The notes below the pieces were generated by a model. The model was given only the letters and a program-made list of their open reading frames with translations. It did not search any database and was not told where the DNA came from. A program made the translations under genes and the position numbers. Below are positions 8,252 through 15,968 of a stretch of 28,069 bases of DNA, piece by piece. Within the stretch, counting starts at the first letter, position 1; every line of letters begins with the position of its first letter. Source of the stretch: CAZMFZ01 sp964565665 (GTDB lineage: Bacteria; Bacteroidota; Bacteroidia; Cytophagales; UBA9547); the NCBI GenBank assembly GCA_964565665.1, contig CAZMFZ010000035.1:1-28069 (forward strand), in the 5' to 3' direction.

Positions 8252-8280
8252 TACTTTTAGAAATATAATTTCAGCGAATA

Positions 8281-9948
8281 ATGTATAACTTGGTTTGGAA
8301 GATTTGCAACTTATTGATAATCATTAGTTTATGTGCTTGCAATTCAAAAAAGGACACAAAAAATTACAAAATATTTCGCTACAACCAAAATGATGGTCTC
8401 ACTACTTTAGATCCTGCTTTTGCCAAAGATATGCCCAATATGTTTGCCACCAATCAAATATACAATGGGCTGGTAGAACTCAACAAGCAAATGGAAATAG
8501 TGCCTGCATTGGCTGATAGTTGGGAAATTTCGCCTGATGGTAAAATGTATACTTTTCATTTGAGGAAAAGCATAAAGTTTCACGATAGTGAAGTTTTTTC
8601 TGATGGAAAAGGTAGAGCAATGATAGCGAGTGATGTAGAATTCAGCTTCAAACGCATTATAAATTCCCTTACTGCAAGCCCCGGAGCTTGGATATTCAAC
8701 GACAAAGTACTAAAAAATATAAAAGGAGAAATAGCTGATACTTGCTTCAAAGTAATTGGAAATCAAACATTTAGAGTTTATCTGCAAAAGCCATTTCCGA
8801 CATTTCTTCAATTATTGGCTATGCCTTATGCCTTTGTAATTCCCCATGAATCGATTGAGAAATATGGAAAAGATTTCCGAATTCATCCCGTAGGTACAGG
8901 CCCATTTAAGTTTAAATTATGGGAAGAAAACAATGCCCTGATATTAAATAGAAACCCTGCGTACTGGAAAATAGACAGTAATGGAGTGCAATTACCCTAT
9001 TTGGATGTGGTGCATGTGTCTTTTATTAGCGATAGAAATGTAGCTTTTATGACTTTCAGACAAAAGAAATTCGACTTCATAAGTGGGCTAGATGAAAACT
9101 CCAGAGATATTATATTCAATTATGATGGCAGCATCAAAAAGGAGTTTTCGACCAAATATGATGTGCAGAAAATCCCTTACCTTAATACTGAATATTTATC
9201 AATTAATGTAGATGCGAGTACTTATCAAGATAAAAACCATCCATTGCTAAATAAAAAAGTGCGGCAGGCTTTGAATTATGCCATTAATAAAGAGCAAATG
9301 GTGCAATTCATTTTGAATAATGTAGGCAAACCCGGCAATAGTGGCTTTGTTCCTCCTGTTTTATTCCCAAGTGGTAAACAAACTTCGGGTTATCAATACG
9401 ACATAAAGAAAGCACAACAACTATTGAAAGATGCCGGGTTTGGTGGCGGTAGAAATATGAAACCATTGAAAATTTTCACTATTGCTCGCTTCCCCTACAA
9501 AGAATTGGCGGAATTTATACAAAGAGAATGGGCAAAAATCGGCATTAAAGCAGAAATTGAAATCAATACTTTTGCCATGCATTTACAACTTTCGGCCAAC
9601 AGTAAACTGCCCTTGTTTAGAAGCTCATGGCAGGGCGATTACCCCGATCCAGAAAACTACCTCACCTTATTTTATTCTAAAAGTTTCTCTCCTGATGGGC
9701 CAAACAGAACTCATTTTAAAAGTGATTTATTTGATCAATTGTATGAGCAAGCACAGTTGGAGCAAGACAATACCCAAAGGTATGACATTTATAAGCAAAT
9801 GGATGAATTGGTGATGAAAGAAGCCCCTGTAATTGTGCTTTGGTACGATGAAGTAGTACGCCTTACTCAAAAAAATGTGAAAGGATTGGAAACTAATGCA
9901 ATGAATAATTTGGTATTGGAAAGTGTGGATATGGTAGGGGAAAAGTAG
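8281..9948 (+). CDS. ABC transporter substrate-binding lipoprotein, family 5 (peptide type)
   Basis: A 555-residue lipoprotein of the SBP_bac_5 family (OppA/DppA/NikA type), likely to capture oligopeptides for an ABC importer. The signal sequence ends in a lipobox with the acylated cysteine at C20 (S-L-C-A-C). The family signature is visible: T-L-D-P-A-F-A (about 44), Q-I-Y-N-G-L-V-E-L, L-A-D-S-W-E-I-S-P-D-G-K-M-Y-T-F-H-L-R (about 79-97), then the G-T-G-P-F-K segment and the Q-x-x-W-x-x-I-G-I-K hinge region. The C-terminal half has W-x-G-D-Y-P-D-P. No permease or ATPase gene is adjacent, so its partners must lie elsewhere. The substrate is not determinable from sequence. Confidence 0.88.
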   Translation: MYNLVWKICNLLIIISLCACNSKKDTKNYKIFRYNQNDGLTTLDPAFAKDMPNMFATNQIYNGLVELNKQMEIVPALADSWEISPDGKMYTFHLRKSIKFHDSEVFSDGKGRAMIASDVEFSFKRIINSLTASPGAWIFNDKVLKNIKGEIADTCFKVIGNQTFRVYLQKPFPTFLQLLAMPYAFVIPHESIEKYGKDFRIHPVGTGPFKFKLWEENNALILNRNPAYWKIDSNGVQLPYLDVVHVSFISDRNVAFMTFRQKKFDFISGLDENSRDIIFNYDGSIKKEFSTKYDVQKIPYLNTEYLSINVDASTYQDKNHPLLNKKVRQALNYAINKEQMVQFILNNVGKPGNSGFVPPVLFPSGKQTSGYQYDIKKAQQLLKDAGFGGGRNMKPLKIFTIARFPYKELAEFIQREWAKIGIKAEIEINTFAMHLQLSANSKLPLFRSSWQGDYPDPENYLTLFYSKSFSPDGPNRTHFKSDLFDQLYEQAQLEQDNTQRYDIYKQMDELVMKEAPVIVLWYDEVVRLTQKNVKGLETNAMNNLVLESVDMVGEK

Positions 9949-9960
9949 CCGCTCTTTTAT

Positions 9961-9991
9961 TTTGACAATCGCACTCAAAACACCATTTTTG
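9961..9991 (+). promoter_or_regulatory. Promoter of dapD
   Basis: TTTG (9961-9964), exactly 19 bases, then CATTTTTG (9984-9991). This is the Bacteroidota TTTG-N19-TAnnTTTG arrangement with one mismatch at the first base of the -7 box. The transcript start would be about 7 bases downstream, giving a leader of roughly 25 bases to the ATG at 10023. It is the best-spaced promoter in the window. Confidence 0.55.
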
Positions 9992-10022
9992 CAGCCCAAT
10001 ATAAAGGAAACATAATTTTCAA

Positions 10023-10832
10023 ATGAAAGAAATAATAGAGAAAGCGTGGAACGACCGTTCACTTTTGCAAAATCTGGAAACAGTAAAAACAATTGAAGCC
10101 ATTATTAAAGATTTAGATAAAGGTAAAATAAGGGTTGCCGAACCTTTACCAAATGGAGAATGGCAAGTGAATGAATGGATAAAAAAAGCGGTAATTCTCT
10201 ATTTCCCTATCAGAAAAATGGAAACGCATGAAGTGGGCATATTTGAGTATCACGACAAGATGAAACTGAAAACTAAATATGCTGAGTTAGGCGTTCGTGT
10301 AGTGCCACCTGCTACGGCCCGCTACGGAGCTTATTTGAGCAAAGGTGTAATCTTGATGCCAAGCTATGTAAACATTGGGGCGTTTGTAGATGAAGGTACA
10401 ATGGTAGATACTTGGGCTACTGTAGGTAGTTGTGCACAGATTGGCAAAAACGTGCATTTGAGCGGTGGTGTGGGCATTGGGGGTGTACTTGAGCCTGTGC
10501 AAGCCGCACCAGTAATTATAGAAGACGGGGCTTTTATAGGCTCTCGATGCATCATCGTAGAAGGGGCAAGAATCGGCAAAGAAGCCGTAATAGGGGCAGG
10601 TGTGAGCATAACAGGAAGTACCAAGATAATTGATGTAACTAGCTCAGAAAGAAAGGAATACAAAGGTTTTGTACCTTCTCGTTCGGTAGTGATTCCGGGT
10701 GCATATACTAAATCTTATCCAGCAGGTGATTTTCAAGTGCCTTGCGCATTGATTATTGGCCAGCGCAAAGAAAGTACAGATTTGAAGACTTCGCTTAACA
10801 ATGCTTTAAGAGAGAATGATGTAGCTGTATAG
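10023..10832 (+). CDS. dapD: Tetrahydrodipicolinate N-succinyltransferase
   Basis: DapD transfers succinyl from succinyl-CoA to tetrahydrodipicolinate, committing the pathway to the succinylase branch of diaminopimelate and lysine synthesis. The N-terminal part (1-100) is helical. A left-handed parallel beta helix of hexapeptide repeats follows (about 105-240). It contains the family signature G-G-V-L-E-P-V-Q-A-A-P-V-I-I-E-D near 153-168 and M-V-D-T-W near 127-131. Length (269) matches the E. coli enzyme (274). The product of DapB, encoded at 4331-5050, is its substrate. It starts with ATG and has its own well-spaced promoter. Confidence 0.95.
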   Translation: MKEIIEKAWNDRSLLQNLETVKTIEAIIKDLDKGKIRVAEPLPNGEWQVNEWIKKAVILYFPIRKMETHEVGIFEYHDKMKLKTKYAELGVRVVPPATARYGAYLSKGVILMPSYVNIGAFVDEGTMVDTWATVGSCAQIGKNVHLSGGVGIGGVLEPVQAAPVIIEDGAFIGSRCIIVEGARIGKEAVIGAGVSITGSTKIIDVTSSERKEYKGFVPSRSVVIPGAYTKSYPAGDFQVPCALIIGQRKESTDLKTSLNNALRENDVAV

Positions 10833-10867
10833 TTGTAATTAAGCTCAAAATTTTGTTGTTTTGAAAT

Positions 10868-11161
10868 ATGGATGTGGCACAACTTAAAGTCTATGATTTT
10901 TTAAAGATTAAGCTAGGAGATCAAGAGGCTGAAATGTTGATTTCCTATATTGAGACTAAAGCCGAAAAAAAAGAAATTGATAAGACACTATCAAAGGAGG
11001 AGGCTAAACTATTATCCACTAAAGAAGATTTATATAAACTTGGAACTTCCCTCGAAGTAAAAATCGAAAGTTCTAAAACCGAAATACTTCGTTGGTATAT
11101 ATATGGGATGTTAGGTTCAATTAGCACCACCGTACTATTAGTAAAATTGCTATTCTCTTAA
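10868..11161 (+). CDS. Coiled-coil protein with C-terminal membrane anchor (CCDC90/DUF1640-like)
   Basis: A 97-residue protein with a charged helical body. Residues about 25-75 are rich in Lys and Glu with heptad-like spacing (E-T-K-A-E-K-K-E-I-D, then E-D-L-Y-K-L-G-T-S-L-E-V-K-I). S-K-T-E-I-L-R-W-Y then leads into a single membrane helix (about 78-96). The pattern of a short coiled coil followed by E-I-x-R/K-W and a tail anchor is that of the DUF1640/CCDC90-like family, seen also in bacteria. It lies 35 bases after dapD with no terminator between and may be co-transcribed. The role is unknown. Confidence 0.7.
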   Translation: MDVAQLKVYDFLKIKLGDQEAEMLISYIETKAEKKEIDKTLSKEEAKLLSTKEDLYKLGTSLEVKIESSKTEILRWYIYGMLGSISTTVLLVKLLFS

Positions 11162-11189
11162 AATAAAAAATCCAGATACCTCTCCGTTT

Positions 11190-11220
11190 TTTCTCTATTT
11201 GCGAAACCCTTTTATTTTTG
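11190..11220 (+). promoter_or_regulatory. Candidate promoter of the gtrA-serA unit
   Basis: TATTTTTG (11213-11220) matches TAnnTTTG. TTTC at 11190-11193 lies 19 bases upstream in place of TTTG. The leader to the ATG at 11239 would be about 12 bases. Confidence 0.45.
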
Positions 11221-11238
11221 CAGCTTATATTTTATTGA

Positions 11239-11706
11239 ATGCTAGAAAAACTAAGAGAATTCCTCCCCAATACATTCAGACAACTCATAAAATATGGTTT
11301 GGTAGGCATACTGAATGCCGCTATTTACTTTGGGCTAGATTATTTGCTGGTTGAAAATTTTGAATACTTTAGCAATCACCTTATTACCTCCAGTATTATT
11401 GCAGGTACAATTTCATTCTTAAACGGACTTTATTTCAATCGAAAATGGACTTTCAAAAGTGATAGTCATTGGTTTCGCGACTCTATTTATATATTTTCCA
11501 TATTCGCATTTTGCACATTTTTCCAAAATTCTGTATATGCTTCTTTAATTATTTATTTCAAATCATTCAATGCGTATTCCGAACAGCAATATTTGTTTTT
11601 TGCCAAACTCTGCGGTGTAGTAGTGTTTGCTACATTGAATTTTGGACTCAATAAGTATGTTACCTTCAGAACCAAGCGAGTTATTTTAGAAAATTTAAGC
11701 GATTAA
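11239..11706 (+). CDS. GtrA family membrane protein
   Basis: A 155-residue protein with four predicted membrane helices (about 16-37, 48-68, 79-101 and 118-140). The GtrA-like signature F-R-Q-L-I-K-Y-G-L-V-G-I-L-N-A-A-I-Y-F opens the first. The N-G-L-Y-F-N-R-K-W-T-F loop follows helix two and L-N-F-G-L-N-K-Y-V-T-F-R follows the last. GtrA proteins are thought to help flip or handle lipid-linked sugars for cell-surface polysaccharides. It ends 14 bases before the HAD-SerA gene, suggesting an operon, though no functional link is obvious. A glycosyltransferase gene occurs 3 kb downstream. Confidence 0.85.
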   Translation: MLEKLREFLPNTFRQLIKYGLVGILNAAIYFGLDYLLVENFEYFSNHLITSSIIAGTISFLNGLYFNRKWTFKSDSHWFRDSIYIFSIFAFCTFFQNSVYASLIIYFKSFNAYSEQQYLFFAKLCGVVVFATLNFGLNKYVTFRTKRVILENLSD

Positions 11707-11720
11707 TTATCCAACTCTTT

Positions 11721-13619
11721 ATGCAAGACAAACAATATTTTATTATAGATTTTGATAGCACATTTATTAAAGACGAATCGTTAGACGTTCTTTTTGAAGT
11801 TTCTCTCAGAGGCAATCCTGAGAAGGAAGAAGTGGTAAATGAAATAAAGAAAATCACCAATTTGGGCATGGAAGGCAAGCTTTCTTTCCCTGAGGCTTTG
11901 CAATCGAGAGTAAAGTTGCTGAAAGCCAACAAGGCGCACATTCAGGAAACAATTGATTTGTTGCAAGAGCGAGTTTCAAACTCATTTATTAGAAATAAAA
12001 AGTTTATTGAAGAATATAAAAAAGACATCTACATTATCTCGGGTGGCTTTTATGAAATTATTTACCCAATAGTAGCCCAATATGGCATAGCACCAGACCA
12101 TGTATTTGCCAACGAATTTACTTTCGATGCCAATGGGAATATCTCAGGTTTTAATACCGAAAATTTATTAGCCCATACCAAAGGAAAAGTACAGAAAATC
12201 AAATCATTAGATTTCAAAGGCGATGTATTTGTAATTGGCGATGGTTTCACAGATTATGAAATTAAAGAGGCAGGATTGGCTAATTCTTTTTTTGCATTTA
12301 CCGAAAATGTAAACCGTGAAACGGTAACCGCTAAAGCCGACCATGTGGTGCCTAGCTTAGATGAGTTTCTATTTTTGAATAATCTACCTAGGGCACAATC
12401 GTACCCCAAAAGTAGAATGAATGTGTTGCTGCTGGAAAATATCCATCCAGAAGCTGTGAGGTTATTTAAAGAGGAAGGCTACAATGTAGAGTTGGTAAAA
12501 GGTGCTTTAGATGAGGCAGAACTGTGCGAACGAATTAAAGATGTTTCTATTTTAGGGATTCGCTCTAAGACCAACGTAACCGCTAAAGTGCTTGAAAATG
12601 CCAATAAGCTCATTTCTGTAGGGGCTTTTTGTATAGGTACTAATCAAATAGATTTGAGAGCTTGCATGGTTCGAGGTATAGCTTGTTTCAACGCACCTTA
12701 TAGCAACACTCGAAGTGTGGTTGAGCTTACCATTGGGTCAATAATTATGCTTTCACGAGATATTATTGATAAAAGTGCGGGAATGCACCAAGGTAAATGG
12801 GATAAATCTGCCAATGGAAGCCATGAAGTTAGAAATAAAAAACTGGGGTTAATAGGCTACGGCAATATCGGCACACAGCTTTCTGTAGTGGCCGAAGCTT
12901 TGGGAATGGAGGTATATTACTATGATGTAGTAGAGAAATTACAACTTGGTAATGCCAAGAAATGTAAAACGCTTCACGAATTATTGTCCATAGCAGATTT
13001 TATTTCGCTACATGTCGATGGACGTGCTACCAATAAAAACTTAATTGGCGAAGCGGAATTTAAGGTGATGAAAGAAGGTGTGATATTCTGCAACATGAGC
13101 CGTGGCCATGTGGTAGATGTGCCTGCATTGGCCAAGGCCATCAAATCAGGTAAAGTAAAAGGCTGTGCTGTAGATGTATTTCCAGATGAACCCAAGACCA
13201 ACAACGAGGAATTTGTGAGTGAATTGAGAGGTTTGTCAAATGTGATTTTAAGTCCGCATATTGGTGGCAGTACTGAAGAAGCACAATATAATATCGGCAT
13301 ATTTGTACCCGGACGAATACTTGAATACGTGAATTCCGGCACTACTTACGGCAGTGTAAATTTCCCTCAAATTCAATTACCTGAGCTCAACAATGCCCAC
13401 CGATTGATGCACGTGCACGACAATGTGCCTGGCATATTGGCCAATATCAACAATACCTTGGCTAAGCACAATGTCAATATCCTTGGGCAATATTTAAAAA
13501 CCAATGAAACTATTGGCTACGTAATTACTGACATCAGCAATGATGTGCGACACCATGAAGATTTAGTGAAAGACCTCAAAAGCATACCAGGTACTATCAG
13601 ACACCGTATGCTGTATTGA
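11721..13619 (+). CDS. serA: Fusion: SerB-like HAD phosphatase + phosphoglycerate dehydrogenase (SerA) + ACT
   Basis: A 632-residue fusion that could catalyse the first and last steps of serine synthesis. Residues 1-225 are a SerB-like HAD phosphatase: D10-F-D12-S-T (nucleophile and acid/base), S107-G-G (motif II), a lysine at 154 or 156, and G-D-G-F-T-D at 173-178. Residues 233-545 are an E. coli-type 3-phosphoglycerate dehydrogenase: F-C-I-G-T-N-Q-I-D-L (303-312), F-N-A-P-Y-S-N-T-R-S-V (323-333), the Rossmann motif G-Y-G-N-I-G (379-384), and catalytic R461, E490 and H513. Residues about 562-632 form an ACT domain, the likely serine sensor. All key residues of both enzymes are present. The phosphatase substrate is inferred from the fusion; another small phosphomonoester is possible. 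Confidence 0.9.
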   Translation: MQDKQYFIIDFDSTFIKDESLDVLFEVSLRGNPEKEEVVNEIKKITNLGMEGKLSFPEALQSRVKLLKANKAHIQETIDLLQERVSNSFIRNKKFIEEYKKDIYIISGGFYEIIYPIVAQYGIAPDHVFANEFTFDANGNISGFNTENLLAHTKGKVQKIKSLDFKGDVFVIGDGFTDYEIKEAGLANSFFAFTENVNRETVTAKADHVVPSLDEFLFLNNLPRAQSYPKSRMNVLLLENIHPEAVRLFKEEGYNVELVKGALDEAELCERIKDVSILGIRSKTNVTAKVLENANKLISVGAFCIGTNQIDLRACMVRGIACFNAPYSNTRSVVELTIGSIIMLSRDIIDKSAGMHQGKWDKSANGSHEVRNKKLGLIGYGNIGTQLSVVAEALGMEVYYYDVVEKLQLGNAKKCKTLHELLSIADFISLHVDGRATNKNLIGEAEFKVMKEGVIFCNMSRGHVVDVPALAKAIKSGKVKGCAVDVFPDEPKTNNEEFVSELRGLSNVILSPHIGGSTEEAQYNIGIFVPGRILEYVNSGTTYGSVNFPQIQLPELNNAHRLMHVHDNVPGILANINNTLAKHNVNILGQYLKTNETIGYVITDISNDVRHHEDLVKDLKSIPGTIRHRMLY

Positions 13620-13654
13620 TTTGCTAATGCCAAGAAATGATTCTAATTTAGGAT

Positions 13655-13846
13655 ATGTATACAAACTACAGCAAACAAATAGCCCTTTATTTTATCGACA
13701 TTTCTAAGCTGATATTTGGGGGATCGTTTCTAGCTGGTGTAGTGAACGTTGAATATTTTGGAAAAGAAATAATCGGTTTAAAATCAATAAGTTCAACTAC
13801 AGTATTTGCCCTTATCGGATTTATTATTTTGCGAAAATCAAATTAA
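13655..13846 (+). CDS. Small membrane protein, DUF6722-like
   Basis: A 63-residue protein with two hydrophobic segments (about 9-29 and 42-58) separated by a charged stretch E-Y-F-G-K-E-I. The N-terminal Y-S-K-Q-I-A-L-Y-F-I-D-I-S-K-L-I-F-G-G resembles DUF6722 small membrane proteins of Bacteroidota (from memory, not searched). It lies 35 bases after the serA fusion and 6 bases before a second tiny membrane gene. These two and the following zeta-toxin pair form a tightly packed run. Function unknown. Confidence 0.6.
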   Translation: MYTNYSKQIALYFIDISKLIFGGSFLAGVVNVEYFGKEIIGLKSISSTTVFALIGFIILRKSN

Positions 13847-13852
13847 CTATTT

Positions 13853-13972
13853 ATGGAATATCTATTTCAAATCAACTTTCATACCGTTTTATTAATGATT
13901 GGCATTCCCATCTTGATATATGTTTACTTTTTTATGGATAAAAGGGCAGTAAAAAGGCTTAAAATTAAATAA
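13853..13972 (+). CDS. 39-residue single-span membrane peptide
   Basis: ATG at 13853 opens a 39-codon frame: a hydrophobic core (about residues 11-28, L-L-M-I-G-I-P-I-L-I-Y-V-Y-F-F) followed by a strongly basic tail (D-K-R-A-V-K-R-L-K-I-K). It starts 6 bases after the stop of the preceding membrane protein, and its TAA is directly followed by the TTG start of the zeta-toxin-like gene. Membrane span plus basic cytoplasmic tail and zero-gap packing support a real gene. I do not recognise a family. It could be a leader that couples translation of the toxin. Confidence 0.55.
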   Translation: MEYLFQINFHTVLLMIGIPILIYVYFFMDKRAVKRLKIK

Positions 13973-14566
13973 TTGACAGAACGCAATTTATATATCGTAG
14001 CTGGGTGCAACGGGGCTGGTAAAACCACCGCCTCCTTTACTATATTGCCTGAGGTGTTGGGCTGCTACGAGTTTGTAAATGCCGATGAAATTGCCCGTGG
14101 ACTATCGCCCTTCAATCCTGAGAGTGCTGCTATAGAGGCAGGGAGAATAATGCTCGACCGCATTGATAAATTCATTGCCTCTGGCGTAGATTTTGCTTTT
14201 GAAACCACGCTTTCTACCAAAACATTTGCTCAAAAAGTATGGTATGCACAATCGCAAGGCTATAAGGTCACTTTGCTCTTCTTTACATTAAAATCACCTC
14301 AATTGGCTATGGATCGAGTAAAGAAAAGGGTGTCTTTAGGTGGGCATAATATCCCAATTGATGTAATAGAGAGGCGTTACAAAAGAGGCATCACTAATTT
14401 ATTCGATATTTATATGCCAATAGTAAATGAATGGATATTATGCGATAATTCAGATAATAAACCAGTTAAAATAGCAGAACACAGACATGAAAAATCGGAA
14501 AATATAATTAACATTGTACAGTGGAACTTTATTAAGTCTATAAGAGATGAAAATGCAACAAAATAA
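13973..14566 (+). CDS. Zeta-toxin-like P-loop kinase
   Basis: A 197-residue P-loop protein of the zeta toxin family (COG4185 type). Known zeta toxins phosphorylate UDP-sugar precursors of the cell wall; the substrate here is not known. The Walker A motif is G11-C-N-G-A-G-K17-T-T. N-A-D38-E offers the usual acidic residue, and F-E77-T-T-L-S-T follows. R-V-K-K-R-V (about 115-120), G-G-H-N-I-P and E-R-R-Y-K-R-G (about 131-138) supply the conserved arginines. The start is TTG at 13973: the codon before it is a stop (TAA of the preceding gene), so no earlier start is possible and no later ATG keeps the P-loop. The rare start may limit expression. A 57-residue gene overlaps its end. Confidence 0.85.
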   Translation: MTERNLYIVAGCNGAGKTTASFTILPEVLGCYEFVNADEIARGLSPFNPESAAIEAGRIMLDRIDKFIASGVDFAFETTLSTKTFAQKVWYAQSQGYKVTLLFFTLKSPQLAMDRVKKRVSLGGHNIPIDVIERRYKRGITNLFDIYMPIVNEWILCDNSDNKPVKIAEHRHEKSENIINIVQWNFIKSIRDENATK

Positions 14567-14726
14567 TAATAAAGAATTGGAAGGTTTAGATACCATCGAC
14601 AAAATCACCTATGGCATTCAACTTGCCTACCAGCGCCTAGTAGAAAAAACAAAGAAAGAAGGCGGAGAATTGGTGTTTGCTGATAAAGATGGTAACATTT
14701 ATTACAAAAAAGCCAGCGAATTGTAA
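14553..14726 (+). CDS. 57-residue candidate antitoxin of the zeta-like toxin
   Basis: ATG at 14553 lies 14 bases inside the end of the zeta-like gene; the frame ends with TAA at 14724-14726. The product has a helical first half (D-T-I-D-K-I-T-Y-G-I-Q-L-A-Y-Q-R-L-V-E-K-T) and a beta-type second half (G-G-E-L-V-F-A-D-K-D-G-N-I-Y-Y). I recall similar small proteins beside zeta-family kinases in Bacteroidota, but no search was done. Overlap with the toxin, size and position before a terminator support a toxin-antitoxin pair in toxin-first order, unlike classical epsilon-zeta. Antitoxin function is inferred. Confidence 0.65.
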   Translation: MQQNNNKELEGLDTIDKITYGIQLAYQRLVEKTKKEGGELVFADKDGNIYYKKASEL

Positions 14727-14746
14727 TCAAATTATTCTATACAGAA

Positions 14747-14775
14747 GGCTACTCAAAATTGGGTAGTCTTTTTTT
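14747..14775 (+). terminator. Terminator after the zeta-like pair
   Basis: GGCTACTC (14747-14754) pairs with GGGTAGTC (14761-14768), with two G-T wobbles and a 6-base loop, followed by seven T residues. It closes the plus-strand run ending at 14726 and isolates the glycosyltransferase gene downstream. Confidence 0.75.
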
Positions 14776-14820
14776 ATGCCTATATAGCATGCTTTTTGCC
14801 CTCTTTCCCGCTTTCTTTCC

Positions 14821-15861
14821 ATGTCGCTTCCTTTAGCTGAATTTCGCAAACGCATTTTATACATCAAGCCTTTAGCCAATATTTCGTTTATTGATAATGA
14901 TGAGAAAATATTAGCCAATCACTTTCATGTGGAGGTGTTGCAGCTCAATACAAAAGGGGTTTTCAACAATCTGAAAAGTCAACTGGCTATTTTGCATCGG
15001 CTTATATTCAGGTACAATAGTTTCGACATCATTTACATTTGGTTTGCCGATTATTATTCTTTCTTCCCTGCTTTGCTATCAAAATTTACTTCGAAACAGT
15101 GTTATATAGTGATAGGCGGCTACGATGCTGCAAAAGTGCCGGAAATAAAATATGGAGCTCACTTAAATAAAGTCAGGAGCTACTTTATTAGTAAATCGTG
15201 CCAATGGTGCAGTAAAATTTTGCCTGTTACTATCAATGCAGAGGAAAATTTATTTAAAAATATAGGCATGGATTTGAAATTTAAGTCCACCGTGATGTAT
15301 AATATGGTAGATACAAACTTTTTCACCCTTAACTCTAATATTGAGAAGCAAAACAAGGTAGTTTACTTGGCAAATGTGGCAAATGAAACGGGTTGGAAAC
15401 GTAAAAACATTGATTTTATAGTTGCCATTGCCCAAAATATGTCTCATATTGAGTTTGAATTGATTGGTTTGCAAGGCGAATTTCACAGCCGTATTGAAAA
15501 TTTAGGCATGGTGAATGTGAAAAGTTCTGGACATTTATCAAAAGAGTACTTTAAAAATAAATTGGCAGAAGCAAAAGTGATAGCTTTGTTCTCGGTGTTT
15601 GAAAGTTTTGGTATTTCGGTAGGGGAGGGTATGCTTATGGGCTGCATTCCGCTTGCCATGCAGCACTTGGGTACTGCTGAGCTTATTCAAGATAAAAATT
15701 ATTTGCTTGAAACTTATAGTGTAGCGGAAGCTACGAATAAAATCAACTTTGCTTTGCAAGCAGATGACTCAGTATCGCGTTTATTCATTTCCCAAATAAA
15801 AAATCTATTTTCAGCTGATAGAAGGGAAGGGGAGCTAATGAGAAATTTAATTAAAATGTAA
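14821..15861 (+). CDS. GT4-type glycosyltransferase
   Basis: A 346-residue GT-B fold enzyme that probably adds a sugar to a surface glycan or lipid. The N-terminal domain (about 10-165) has I-I-G-G-Y-D near residues 97-102, as in group 1 transferases. The C-terminal domain (about 175-320) carries the retaining-enzyme EX7E motif, E261-S-F-G-I-S-V-G-E269, followed by G-M-L-M-G-C-I-P-L, which contacts the nucleotide sugar. It has no signal peptide and no membrane helix, so it is probably a cytoplasmic, membrane-peripheral enzyme. The LpxR-like gene follows about 100 bases later. Donor and acceptor cannot be read from the sequence. Confidence 0.8.
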   Translation: MSLPLAEFRKRILYIKPLANISFIDNDEKILANHFHVEVLQLNTKGVFNNLKSQLAILHRLIFRYNSFDIIYIWFADYYSFFPALLSKFTSKQCYIVIGGYDAAKVPEIKYGAHLNKVRSYFISKSCQWCSKILPVTINAEENLFKNIGMDLKFKSTVMYNMVDTNFFTLNSNIEKQNKVVYLANVANETGWKRKNIDFIVAIAQNMSHIEFELIGLQGEFHSRIENLGMVNVKSSGHLSKEYFKNKLAEAKVIALFSVFESFGISVGEGMLMGCIPLAMQHLGTAELIQDKNYLLETYSVAEATNKINFALQADDSVSRLFISQIKNLFSADRREGELMRNLIKM

Positions 15862-15968
15862 GAATGAGTATTAGGCTACTCCTCTCTAAATCCTAAATTG
15901 GGTTGTAGATAATATGATTTGTAAATTATACAATTCAGAAATCTTCATTTCTTCTTCCAGCGTAGGTA

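Noticed and set aside
10287..10663. Overlapping minus-strand frames inside dapD
   Set aside because: They are antisense frames of the hexapeptide repeats; the Pro/Thr-rich products are artefacts of the repeated codons.
14727..14918. 63-codon minus-strand frame before the glycosyltransferase gene
   Set aside because: It overlaps the terminator and the 5' end of the glycosyltransferase gene, and has no recognisable features.
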